Shown here: positions 1-5,337 of the stretch, one piece after another
Position numbering within the stretch: the first letter of the stretch is position 1
How the letters are laid out: every line of letters starts with the position of its first letter
Origin: AC-69 sp036519575
Lineage (GTDB): Bacteria; Actinomycetota; UBA4738; HRBIN12
DNA length: 5,490 nt
Reading direction: 5' to 3'
NCBI GenBank assembly: GCA_036519575.1
Contig: DATDKZ010000073.1
Span: 1-5,490, forward strand
Notes under the pieces: generated by a model
What the model was told of the DNA's origin: nothing
Seen by the model: the letters and a program-made list of their open reading frames with translations, nothing else
Database searches by the model: none
Translations under genes and position numbers: made by a program

Positions 1-137
1 TGGTCATTGGCCTCGTCGTCGCGGCCAACCATAACTACTTCGACCACCTCGGCAGCGCGAAGCCGATTATCTCAGCGGTCATCGCCGTGGTGCTGTGGCC
101 ACTGATCCTCTTCGGCGTCAACCTTCACATCAAGTAG
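1..137 (+). CDS. Small membrane protein, 3' end only
   Basis: An open frame enters from the left edge (first full codon at 3) and ends at TAG 135-137, giving 44 visible residues. It starts with the end of a hydrophobic segment (VIGLVVAA), has a short polar loop (NHNYFDHLGSAKP), a second helix rich in Ile, Val, Leu and Trp, and ends in NLHIK. This suggests a very small inner-membrane protein with two helices and a short soluble tail. The layout resembles small uncharacterised membrane proteins I recall from actinobacterial-type genomes, but I cannot name a family or function. The start and any promoter lie outside the window. It is convergent with the next gene, 26 bp away. The codons are GC-rich in third position and the helix pattern is coherent, so I think it is real. 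Confidence 0.6.
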   Translation, partial: VIGLVVAANHNYFDHLGSAKPIISAVIAVVLWPLILFGVNLHIK

Positions 138-163
138 GGCCTCAGAACGAACGATCGGTCCCG

Positions 164-630
164 TCAGAGCCCCGGCTTGAAGACCATGTCCCACACCGCA
201 ATCAGCAACACGACGAGGACCATCCCGTAGCCGACAAGCCAGCGGTCGAGCAGCGTCGACCCATCATTCGCAGCCGTGGGCTCATCGCTGACGGCCAGTC
301 TCTGGAGCCTGGTGCCGATCCGGCTGAGGTAGACGGCCCCGATTAGGAAGGCGACGGCGAACAGACCGAACGCGAGGAGGACCCAAAGCTGCCCGAAGTC
401 CCATGCGGCGTTCTCGAGGACCAGCCAGACGCCAAAGCCGAGCGTCCCCACCACCGCCGGGAGCAAGACCCGGTTGCCCGCATAGCTCAACGTTCCCGCG
501 AACTGCCGATCGCGTTCGGCTCACCGCTCGCCCGGACCCGCAGACCGACGATGCTCAGCATGAGGCCGCCACCGACCCACACGATCGCGCTCAGGACGTG
601 TCCGAAGTGCAGCCAGGAATCGAGGGTCAT
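164..630 (-). pseudogene. DUF2269-like integral membrane protein, frameshifted
   Basis: Two overlapping minus-strand frames make one protein of about 155 residues. The first, from ATG 628-630, gives 42 residues (MTLDSWLHFGHVLSAIVWVG..., ending GEPNAIG at 505) and then reaches a stop. The second resumes at 502 with FAGTLSYAGNRVLLP and runs to TGA 164-166. Only two bases (503-504) lie between them, so restoring one base joins the frames (468 nt, 156 codons). The joined protein has four hydrophobic helices and ends WDMVFKPGL, as in small DUF2269-type predicted membrane proteins, whose role is unknown. AGGTGAT at 634-640 is a good ribosome binding site for this ATG. The loss could be a genuine mutation or a sequencing error; both halves still look well preserved, which favours an error or a recent event. 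A TTG at 488-490 could in principle start the second part, but has no good binding site. Confidence 0.75.
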
Positions 631-633
631 GCC

Positions 634-640
634 ATCACCT
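634..640 (-). promoter_or_regulatory. Ribosome binding site of the DUF2269-like gene
   Basis: Read on the minus strand this is AGGTGAT, a seven-base match to the complement of the 16S rRNA 3' end. It is followed by three bases and then the ATG at 628-630. It decides the start and argues against the longer minus-strand frame that begins at 699. Confidence 0.5.
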
Positions 641-697
641 TCGAGGGGGCACGGAGTCGAGCTCCCATCCACCCCCCGATGGATCCACTCGAGAAGC

Positions 698-703
698 ATT
701 CTA
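698..703 (-). promoter_or_regulatory. Possible -10 element for the DUF2269-like gene
   Basis: The minus strand reads TAGAAT here, five of six matches to TATAAT, inside a locally AT-richer patch of the divergent spacer 631-788. Transcription would begin about 60 bases before the ATG. No good -35 sequence sits 16-18 bases upstream, so this is only a candidate. I found no clear Ada-box-like operator for the glycosylase gene reading the other way. Confidence 0.2.
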
Positions 704-788
704 TTTGTACCGATGCGGTCCGTTTCTCATGTCTTGTGAAGGCTCCATGCGGCTGTCCGAATGTGTCCAGCATGCCGGGCTCGGATCG

Positions 789-2225
789 ATGATGATCGAG
801 TCGATGACCGGAGTCGGCGCCGTCGTCACCACCGGGATTTACTGCCGACCCGGGTGTGGGGCACGGCCCTCGGCCCACAACGTTCGGCACTACCCATTCC
901 CGGCGGCGGCGGAAGCGGCTGGCTATCGAGCGTGCCTGCGTTGCCGGCCCTATCGCACGGAGCCACCGATCAGCTGGAGCAGCCCGGAGCTCGTCTGCAG
1001 GGCCGTCCAACTCATCCTGGATGGCGCGCTGGACGGCAAGACCGAGCACGATCTGGGTGCGCGGTTGTTCGTCTCAGCCCGGCATCTGCGCCGGCTGTTC
1101 CTTCAGCATCTGGGCGTGACGCCGGATCAACTCGCCCGGTCGAGCCGGACCCACTTCGCGCGCCGGTTGCTGGATGACACCGATCTAACAATCGCCGACA
1201 TCGCCTTTGCCGCGGGGTTCGGCAGCGTACGACAGTTGAACCGGGCATGTCGGGACGTGTTCCTCGCCACGCCGAAGGAGCTCCGAGCCCGCCGTCGCAT
1301 CAGCGACAGGCTGGTGGCCGACGGCGGCCTGCTGCTTCGGCTCCCATTCCAACCGCCGCTGGACTGGGAGGCGATGATTCGCTACTTCGAGGCCCGAGCC
1401 ATAGTAGGCGTCGAGCACGTGTCAGATGGCATCTACAGGCGCACGGTGACGATCGACGGAGACCCCGGCGTGCTCGAACTCTCGCTCGGTGGTCCGGATC
1501 ACTTGCTTCTGCAAGCTCATCTGCCTCACTGGGAAGGCCTCATCCACCTGGTCCGACGCGCCCGGCGCATCTTCAACCTCGACTGCGACGTGGAAGGCGC
1601 AACCCGCTACCTCGCCGCCCATCCCGACGTGGGACCGCTCGTCCGTGCCCGGCCCGGCATCCGCCCACCCGGCACGTGGGATCCGTTCGAGACGGGCGTC
1701 CGAGCAATCATCGGCCAGCGCATCAGCCTCGGCGGTGCGAACACGATCGCCGCACGGACCGTCGAACGGTACGGTACGCCCATCCCGGGTCTTCGGGACA
1801 TGGGTCTCACGCATCTGTTTCCGGCACCCTCGACGCTGGCGACCGCCGATCTCCGCGACGTCGGCCTGAGCCCTGTTCGCGCAGCGGCGGTCAACGCCTT
1901 CGCCGGCGCCGTGGCCGATGGCGCGCTTCGCCTTGACCGCGCGGGCCGGTTGGAGCAGTTCGTCGCATCCGTCACGAGGATCCGTGGCCTCGGCCCGTGG
2001 ACGGCCCACTACCTCGCCCTGCGCATGGGAGAACCGGACGCTTTCCCCGCGACCGATCTCGGGCTCCGCCGTGCGCTCTCCCAGGGAACTTTGGTTGGCG
2101 CGCGGGAGCTCGAACACGCGGCCGATTGTTGGCGGCCCTGGCGCGCGCACGCCGCCATCCACCTCTGGCTCGGTCGCCCACCTATCGCATGGCAATCGAT
2201 GCCTGCCGCAGACCGTCGATCGTGA
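789..2225 (+). CDS. alkA: Ada-type regulator / AlkA 3-methyladenine DNA glycosylase fusion
   Basis: This 478-residue protein joins alkylation sensing to base-excision repair. Residues about 10-56 are an AdaA zinc domain with four cysteines (C19, C23, C49, C52; GIYCRPGC and RACLRCRP). In E. coli Ada the equivalent first cysteine takes a methyl group from phosphotriesters. Residues 65-170 are an AraC-type helix-turn-helix domain (ADIAFAAGFGSVRQLNRACR). Residues about 180-280 match the AlkA N-terminal fold. Residues 290-465 are a HhH-GPD glycosylase: hairpin RGLGPWTAHY (399-408) and catalytic-type Asp D423 in FPATDLGLRR, aligning with E. coli AlkA D238. The expected role is to excise alkylated bases and perhaps activate repair genes, like mycobacterial AlkA. 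The start is uncertain: ATG 789 is chosen because the AdaA fold starts soon after, but no strong binding site precedes it; ATG 747 (GAAGG four bases upstream) and ATG 804 are alternatives. No ogt methyltransferase follows. Confidence 0.93.
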   Translation: MMIESMTGVGAVVTTGIYCRPGCGARPSAHNVRHYPFPAAAEAAGYRACLRCRPYRTEPPISWSSPELVCRAVQLILDGALDGKTEHDLGARLFVSARHLRRLFLQHLGVTPDQLARSSRTHFARRLLDDTDLTIADIAFAAGFGSVRQLNRACRDVFLATPKELRARRRISDRLVADGGLLLRLPFQPPLDWEAMIRYFEARAIVGVEHVSDGIYRRTVTIDGDPGVLELSLGGPDHLLLQAHLPHWEGLIHLVRRARRIFNLDCDVEGATRYLAAHPDVGPLVRARPGIRPPGTWDPFETGVRAIIGQRISLGGANTIAARTVERYGTPIPGLRDMGLTHLFPAPSTLATADLRDVGLSPVRAAAVNAFAGAVADGALRLDRAGRLEQFVASVTRIRGLGPWTAHYLALRMGEPDAFPATDLGLRRALSQGTLVGARELEHAADCWRPWRAHAAIHLWLGRPPIAWQSMPAADRRS

Positions 2226-2544
2226 CATGGTCCAGCTCGACGACGATCGAAAGGTATCGGTCGATGCAGGCCAGGATGGCTTCTCGCGGACCGAGGCGCC
2301 ATGACTCGCTTCCATAGAACGCGCCTTCGCTTCGCTCGAGCTCCTGCAGGCTGGGGTAGGCGCGCATCAGGTAATAGGCGTACTGGTCGTGGAGCGACGG
2401 CCCGAAAGCCACCACGTCGATCCCGTGGCGTCGAAGCATCGGGACGGACTCGTCAGTGACGAGGCGATCAAACTCGGCAGCGGTCCCGGGCTTCAGCTCG
2501 TAACAGCGGATCTCGACGAATCGTTGCGCCGGTGCATCCGCCAC
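2182..2544 (-). CDS. NIPSNAP family protein
   Basis: This 120-residue protein has the NIPSNAP-type ferredoxin-like pattern: an N-terminal strand FVEIRCYELKPGTAAEF (residues 9-25), a helix, a strand after HGIDVVAFGP, a second motif with YLMRAYPSLQELERSE, then AFYGSESW and a C-terminal strand. The usual length of about 100-115 residues fits a single domain. Family members are small cytoplasmic proteins related to dimeric alpha-beta barrels; most bacterial ones have no known substrate, so no reaction is assigned. The start is GTG 2542-2544, five bases after GAGGGG (2550-2555), which overlaps the stop of the upstream HAF gene. The nine-base gap implies co-transcription and perhaps translational coupling. 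Its last 44 bases (2182-2225) lie antisense to the end of the glycosylase gene. Confidence 0.88.
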   Translation of the reverse strand: MADAPAQRFVEIRCYELKPGTAAEFDRLVTDESVPMLRRHGIDVVAFGPSLHDQYAYYLMRAYPSLQELERSEGAFYGSESWRLGPREAILACIDRYLSIVVELDHVTIDGLRQASIAMR

Positions 2545-2549
2545 CGCGT

Positions 2550-2555
2550 CCCCTC
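2550..2555 (-). promoter_or_regulatory. Ribosome binding site of the NIPSNAP gene
   Basis: GAGGGG on the minus strand, five bases before GTG 2542-2544. It overlaps the TGA stop (2554-2556) of the HAF-repeat gene, so ribosomes ending the first gene would sit on the start site of the second. Confidence 0.5.
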
Positions 2556-3738
2556 ACGGATTCCCGCCGAGCGGAGCGGCCATGATGGCCACGGCGTCGC
2601 CCGTATCGGGATCAATCGCCTGCCCCGTGATCTCTCGCGCGTCGTTGATGTCGTTAGCGAACACGATGTGGCCCGCGGAGCCGGGCTCGACGAGCGCGTT
2701 GAGGTCGGTCATGACGCCGCCCGCCCACAGGAAGGCGCTACAGCCGCTCCCGCCGCACGACAGGCCGACCACCTGACCGAGTCCGTTGATGCCCAGGGCC
2801 TGGCTGATCGTGTCTCCCGGAAGCGTGCCGAGATCCTGCATACCGTCGGCTTCGGTCCAGAGGAACGCGTGTGCGTTGAACCCGCCGCCCCCCGAGACAT
2901 TCGCGAAGCCCACGACATCGCCCCGCCCGTTGATGGCCATCGGCGTGTTCCAGGCCTCGCCGCCGAGGTCCCCGAGTTCGACGGCGAGCCCGTCGTCCCA
3001 CAGCACCGCGTGGGCGGCGCTGAATCGCCCGACCGCGTTGTCGCAGATGCCGGAGATGCCGACGACCTGTCCCCGGTCATTGACGGCGGTTGCGGCGCTC
3101 ACCGTGTCGCCGGGGAGGGGCGGCAACTCCGTCACCTCGTCGTGGCGGGTGTCCCATTGGACGGCGCGGAATTGCAGGACCTGAGGCGGATTGCACGTCG
3201 GATCGTGGACGGTGTTCTCGGCCCATCCCACGACCTGTCCCTGGTTGTTCGCCCCGGTGGCGAAACCGTTGTTGCCGCCCAGCGTAGCGAGTGGCTCCAT
3301 CTCGCCGTTCTGCCATACGAAACCGAGGCAGGTATGCCCCGTCCCGGACGGGAAGAAGAACGAGCAGCTCCACGCCTCTCCCAGGGGGTCGATCTCCGCG
3401 GTCTCGGTGACCCCCACGATCATGCCGGCCTCGTTCTTCACGGGCCACAGGACGGCGCTGTTGGGGCCGCCGAGGGTGCCGAGGTCGATGGTGGCTTCAC
3501 CCATCCACAGGGTGGCGTGGGTCGTCTGGTCCCCAGCCAGGTTGGAGGTTCCAGAGATCCAGCCACGGTCGTTGATACTGTTGCCCGCACTGGTCGTTCC
3601 GCCGAGCGATCCAAGATTCCTTACGTGGTAGATCACCGTTTGCTTCGCCCGGGCCGGGTTCATGCCAAGCGAAAGGAGCGATAGAGGGAAGATGAGCGCT
3701 GTCACGATCGTGACCGTGCGGAGTTTGAGGCGTCTCAT
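2554..3738 (-). CDS. Secreted HAF-repeat protein, seven repeat units
   Basis: The start is ATG 3736-3738, preceded at six bases by a perfect GGAGGT (3745-3750), giving 394 residues. Residues 1-31 are a signal peptide: MRRLKLR, a hydrophobic core, then a cleavage site after PARA. Seven units of the form LGxLGG ... INxxGxVVG ... AxLW follow, beginning near residues 42, 86, 150, 205, 255, 303 and 346, with spacings of 43-64. These match the extracellular HAF repeat family, of unknown function. Seven units suggest a beta-propeller, and the strand YHVRNLG (37-43) just after the signal peptide could close the last blade (AVAIMAAP, 383-389). Cysteines C125/C137 and C328/C333 could form disulfides outside the cell. 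There is no sorting signal or C-terminal membrane segment, so it is probably released. The frame stays open upstream to 4068, but that part is low-complexity and lacks a better start. It is the first gene of a likely two-gene operon with the NIPSNAP gene. Confidence 0.9.
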   Translation of the reverse strand: MRRLKLRTVTIVTALIFPLSLLSLGMNPARAKQTVIYHVRNLGSLGGTTSAGNSINDRGWISGTSNLAGDQTTHATLWMGEATIDLGTLGGPNSAVLWPVKNEAGMIVGVTETAEIDPLGEAWSCSFFFPSGTGHTCLGFVWQNGEMEPLATLGGNNGFATGANNQGQVVGWAENTVHDPTCNPPQVLQFRAVQWDTRHDEVTELPPLPGDTVSAATAVNDRGQVVGISGICDNAVGRFSAAHAVLWDDGLAVELGDLGGEAWNTPMAINGRGDVVGFANVSGGGGFNAHAFLWTEADGMQDLGTLPGDTISQALGINGLGQVVGLSCGGSGCSAFLWAGGVMTDLNALVEPGSAGHIVFANDINDAREITGQAIDPDTGDAVAIMAAPLGGNP

Positions 3739-3744
3739 GGGGTT

Positions 3745-3750
3745 ACCTCC
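3745..3750 (-). promoter_or_regulatory. Strong ribosome binding site setting the HAF-protein start
   Basis: The minus strand reads GGAGGT, six bases before ATG 3736-3738, and is part of GGAGGTAA. With the signal peptide that begins right after, it fixes the start and shows that the 330-base upstream extension of the frame is not translated as part of this protein. Confidence 0.75.
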
Positions 3751-3962
3751 TGGTGTCGAGATGGACGACACGGATACCGTCCCGACCACCGTATGGATGG
3801 GTTGCGCGGCTGGCTCGTCATTTCCGGACAACCTGCCAGCGCCGCGAGAGTGCTCGTCCATGAGGCGAAGTTGCTCGAGTTCCAGGAGATCGCGAGCAGG
3901 CGAAAACGGCAGGATGGCGAGTCGTTGGCGTTCGGGCTTGCGCTTGATTGGGGGATCCGGTA

Positions 3963-3978
3963 CGAGCAAGGATGCTCG
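3963..3978. repeat. Short inverted repeat CGAGCA-AGGA-TGCTCG
   Basis: A perfect 6-bp inverted repeat with a 4-base centre, about 55 bases before the RusA-like start. It has no following T-run on either strand, so it is not a typical terminator. It could be an operator for either divergent gene or a chance palindrome. Confidence 0.3.
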
Positions 3979-4033
3979 AGTGGAAAAAGCGGGCTCGTCG
4001 CCAGATCGCGTCCTGGGCGGCTCGCCGCTCCAG

Positions 4034-4459
4034 ATGAGTCGACCCCCGACCGTGGTCGGCTCTGTCACGCTCGGGGTACGAGGCGTGTCACCGGTAGGAG
4101 GCGGCTCCTCGGCTCGATGGGCATGGCGGCGAGCGATCGCTCAACAAGCCGGGAAGATTCGAAGCGAGCGCAGTCTCGGCGCCGTATCGCCTGAAGCCGC
4201 ATTCGAGCTGGAGGTCGTCTTCTTCCTTCCTTCCGCACGGGCGCGTGACGCTGACGTGGATAATCTGGCGCGGCCGGTGCTCAATACGCTGTTCGACTCC
4301 CGTGATGAGCAGGCGGATCGAACACTCACGGCAACGCTGTTCGACGCCGAAGACGCCCAGATCCATCGGCTGATCCTCGAGAAGCGAGTCGTGGCAGACC
4401 CCGCTGAGGAGGGAATCGACGTCACGGTTCGCTGGGATGCGCGCGAGACCGCCGGCTGA
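4034..4459 (+). CDS. RusA-type Holliday junction resolvase-like protein
   Basis: This 141-residue protein matches the RusA family of dimeric, metal-dependent junction endonucleases. Residues 11-45 look like the family's N-terminal strand and helix (VTLGVRG, then ARWAWRRAIAQQA). A strand FELEVVFFLP (57-66) leads to RDADVDNLARPVLNTLF (71-87), carrying D74 and D76, equivalent to E. coli RusA D70 and D72. EDAQI (106-110) supplies D107, equivalent to D91. R80 sits where E. coli RusA has the catalytically important K76. The D76-D107 distance is 31 against 19 in E. coli RusA, so residues about 88-103 are an insertion. The end (EEGIDVTVRW) is a final strand. Known RusA proteins cut four-way junctions and are often prophage-borne; no phage gene is visible here. 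ATG 4034 lacks a strong binding site, and downstream GTG codons are possible starts. Confidence 0.75.
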   Translation: MSRPPTVVGSVTLGVRGVSPVGGGSSARWAWRRAIAQQAGKIRSERSLGAVSPEAAFELEVVFFLPSARARDADVDNLARPVLNTLFDSRDEQADRTLTATLFDAEDAQIHRLILEKRVVADPAEEGIDVTVRWDARETAG

Positions 4460-4487
4460 TCCGCGTGCTTGCGACGCCGAGTGCATC

Positions 4488-4517
4488 GCGCGAGAAGGAC
4501 CCGACTCTGGTCCGCGC
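4488..4517. terminator. Possible bidirectional terminator hairpin
   Basis: GGACC (4497-4501) and GGTCC (4509-4513) pair perfectly around a 7-base loop, and outer GCGC copies (4488-4491 and 4514-4517) can extend the stem across a 5-base bulge. It lies between the stops of two convergent genes, where a shared terminator is expected. There is no T-run on either side, so it is not a classic intrinsic terminator. Confidence 0.35.
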
Positions 4518-5194
4518 TATTCCGGCTCGGCGGGGTCGGCGAAGCCGTTGCTCCGGTGGGTGCCGTCGCAGAACGGCTTGTTGTCGGACCCCCCGCACCG
4601 GCACAGCGTCTGTCGGTTGCGGACCTCATACGGCGAGCCGTCTTCGGAGACCACCGGGATCCCCCCGCGGACCCAGAGCGAGCCGTTCGGCTCCACGCCG
4701 ATCGACGGCTCGAGCTCTGGCTCGGTCGGTCGCCGATCGGGACCGAGCTCGAGGGCCAGCCTGCCCGAGGGACACCGGTGGACCATCGAAATCATCTCGT
4801 TCCGCACCTCCGGATCGTCGGCCTCCTCGAGCATCTCCCACACGCCGGTCCGGACGTTTCGGCAGAACCCATGCTTCGCGCAGAGCGAGAGGTCGTCGTA
4901 GAGGACGGTTCCACCGTTCTCCCACGTCTGCCGCCGCTCGACGATCGAGCCACGGTCGGCGGTCTCGTCTCCTTCGAAGCCGATCCGCTCATGGGTCGAA
5001 TCGCAGAACGGCTTCGTCGAGGAGTGACCGCAGCGGCACAGCTCGTACGTCTCGGCCGTGTCGAAGCTTGGACCCTCGTCCCAGGCGATCGGCTCGCCCC
5101 TGGCCGTCTCGACCACGGCCGTACGGATCAGCGGGACCCCGCCCTCGACCCGGTACGGTCCATTGCGCGTCACGACGACCCGTCGGTCCGCCAT
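4517..5194 (-). CDS. CDGSH / Fer4_19-like / CDGSH iron-sulfur protein
   Basis: This 225-residue soluble protein carries three predicted iron-sulfur sites. The first CDGSH motif is CRCGHSSTKPFCDSTH (residues 53-68) with ligands C53, C55, C64 and H68. The second is CRCGGSDNKPFCDGTH (198-213) with C198, C200, C209 and H213. Each should hold a redox-active 2Fe-2S cluster of the mitoNEET type, with three Cys and one His ligand. Between them, LCAKHGFCRNV (104-114) and HRCPSGRL (139-146) form a YjdI/Fer4_19-like domain with C105, C111 and C141. Each CDGSH motif is preceded by a segment of the form NGPYRVEGGVPL (11-22) or NGSLWVRGGIPV (170-181), so the protein looks like a duplication around the central domain. 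Electron transfer or redox sensing is plausible; no partner is visible nearby. ATG 5194 is preferred to the in-frame GTG at 5233 because the conserved first strand begins right after it. Confidence 0.92.
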   Translation of the reverse strand: MADRRVVVTRNGPYRVEGGVPLIRTAVVETARGEPIAWDEGPSFDTAETYELCRCGHSSTKPFCDSTHERIGFEGDETADRGSIVERRQTWENGGTVLYDDLSLCAKHGFCRNVRTGVWEMLEEADDPEVRNEMISMVHRCPSGRLALELGPDRRPTEPELEPSIGVEPNGSLWVRGGIPVVSEDGSPYEVRNRQTLCRCGGSDNKPFCDGTHRSNGFADPAEPE

Positions 5195-5210
5195 CGGTAA
5201 GACTCTACCG
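5195..5210 (-). promoter_or_regulatory. Palindrome and possible leaderless promoter at the iron-sulfur gene start
   Basis: CGGTA-AGACTC-TACCG lies directly before ATG 5192-5194. On the minus strand it contains TAGAGT (5202-5207), a TANNNT-type -10 element seven bases from the ATG, the spacing of leaderless actinobacterial genes. There is no strong ribosome binding site here, which agrees with that reading. No good -35 element is visible. The palindrome could be an operator or a start-site hairpin. Confidence 0.3.
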
Positions 5211-5337
5211 AGACGCACGCGACGATCGCCCACCCCCGTAGCCTTACGCTCGGCGGACCCCAGCCCAGGTGATCGGAGTCAGGAAGACGAGACCAAGATG
5301 AACACGATACGTCGCCGCATCTGGGAGCTATTTCAAA

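Larger units (their letters stand above)
3739..4033. other. Divergent spacer without a convincing gene
   Basis: These 295 bases separate the HAF gene (-) from the RusA-like gene (+). Several frames stay open, as expected at this GC content, but none gives a recognisable domain, a hydrophobic segment or a start with a binding site. It should hold the promoters of both flanking genes, though I see no clear -35/-10 pair on either strand. The only clear structure is the short inverted repeat at 3963-3978. No tRNA-like fold is visible. Confidence 0.5.

Noticed and set aside
134..177. Imperfect stem GGGCCTC / GAGCCCC between the first two convergent genes, considered as a terminator.
   Set aside because: It has one mismatch, a loop of more than 20 bases and no T-run, so it is too weak to call.
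1422..2315. A 297-codon minus-strand frame opposite the glycosylase gene.
   Set aside because: No recognisable domain, and it covers the conserved AlkA domain on the plus strand; a shadow frame.
2389..3684. A 431-codon plus-strand frame opposite the HAF gene.
   Set aside because: Its translation is rich in Arg, Asp, Val and Gly with no domain, and it mirrors the well-supported repeat protein on the other strand. It is a GC-rich shadow.
3739..4068. A 110-residue N-terminal extension of the HAF-repeat protein in the same open frame.
   Set aside because: It lacks a binding site and domain, would bury a signal peptide inside the protein, and overlaps the RusA-like gene. The perfect GGAGGT before ATG 3738 marks the true start.
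789..5194. The possibility that DNA repair (AlkA fusion), RusA and iron-sulfur genes form one undescribed DNA-defence or repair island.
   Set aside because: The genes lie in separate, alternating transcription units, with no nuclease-helicase pair, toxin, reverse transcriptase or mobile element. Adjacency alone does not support a system.
4465..5241. Long plus-strand frames (243-258 codons) opposite the iron-sulfur protein.
   Set aside because: Arg/Ser/Pro-rich low-complexity translations, while the minus strand has two exact CDGSH motifs.
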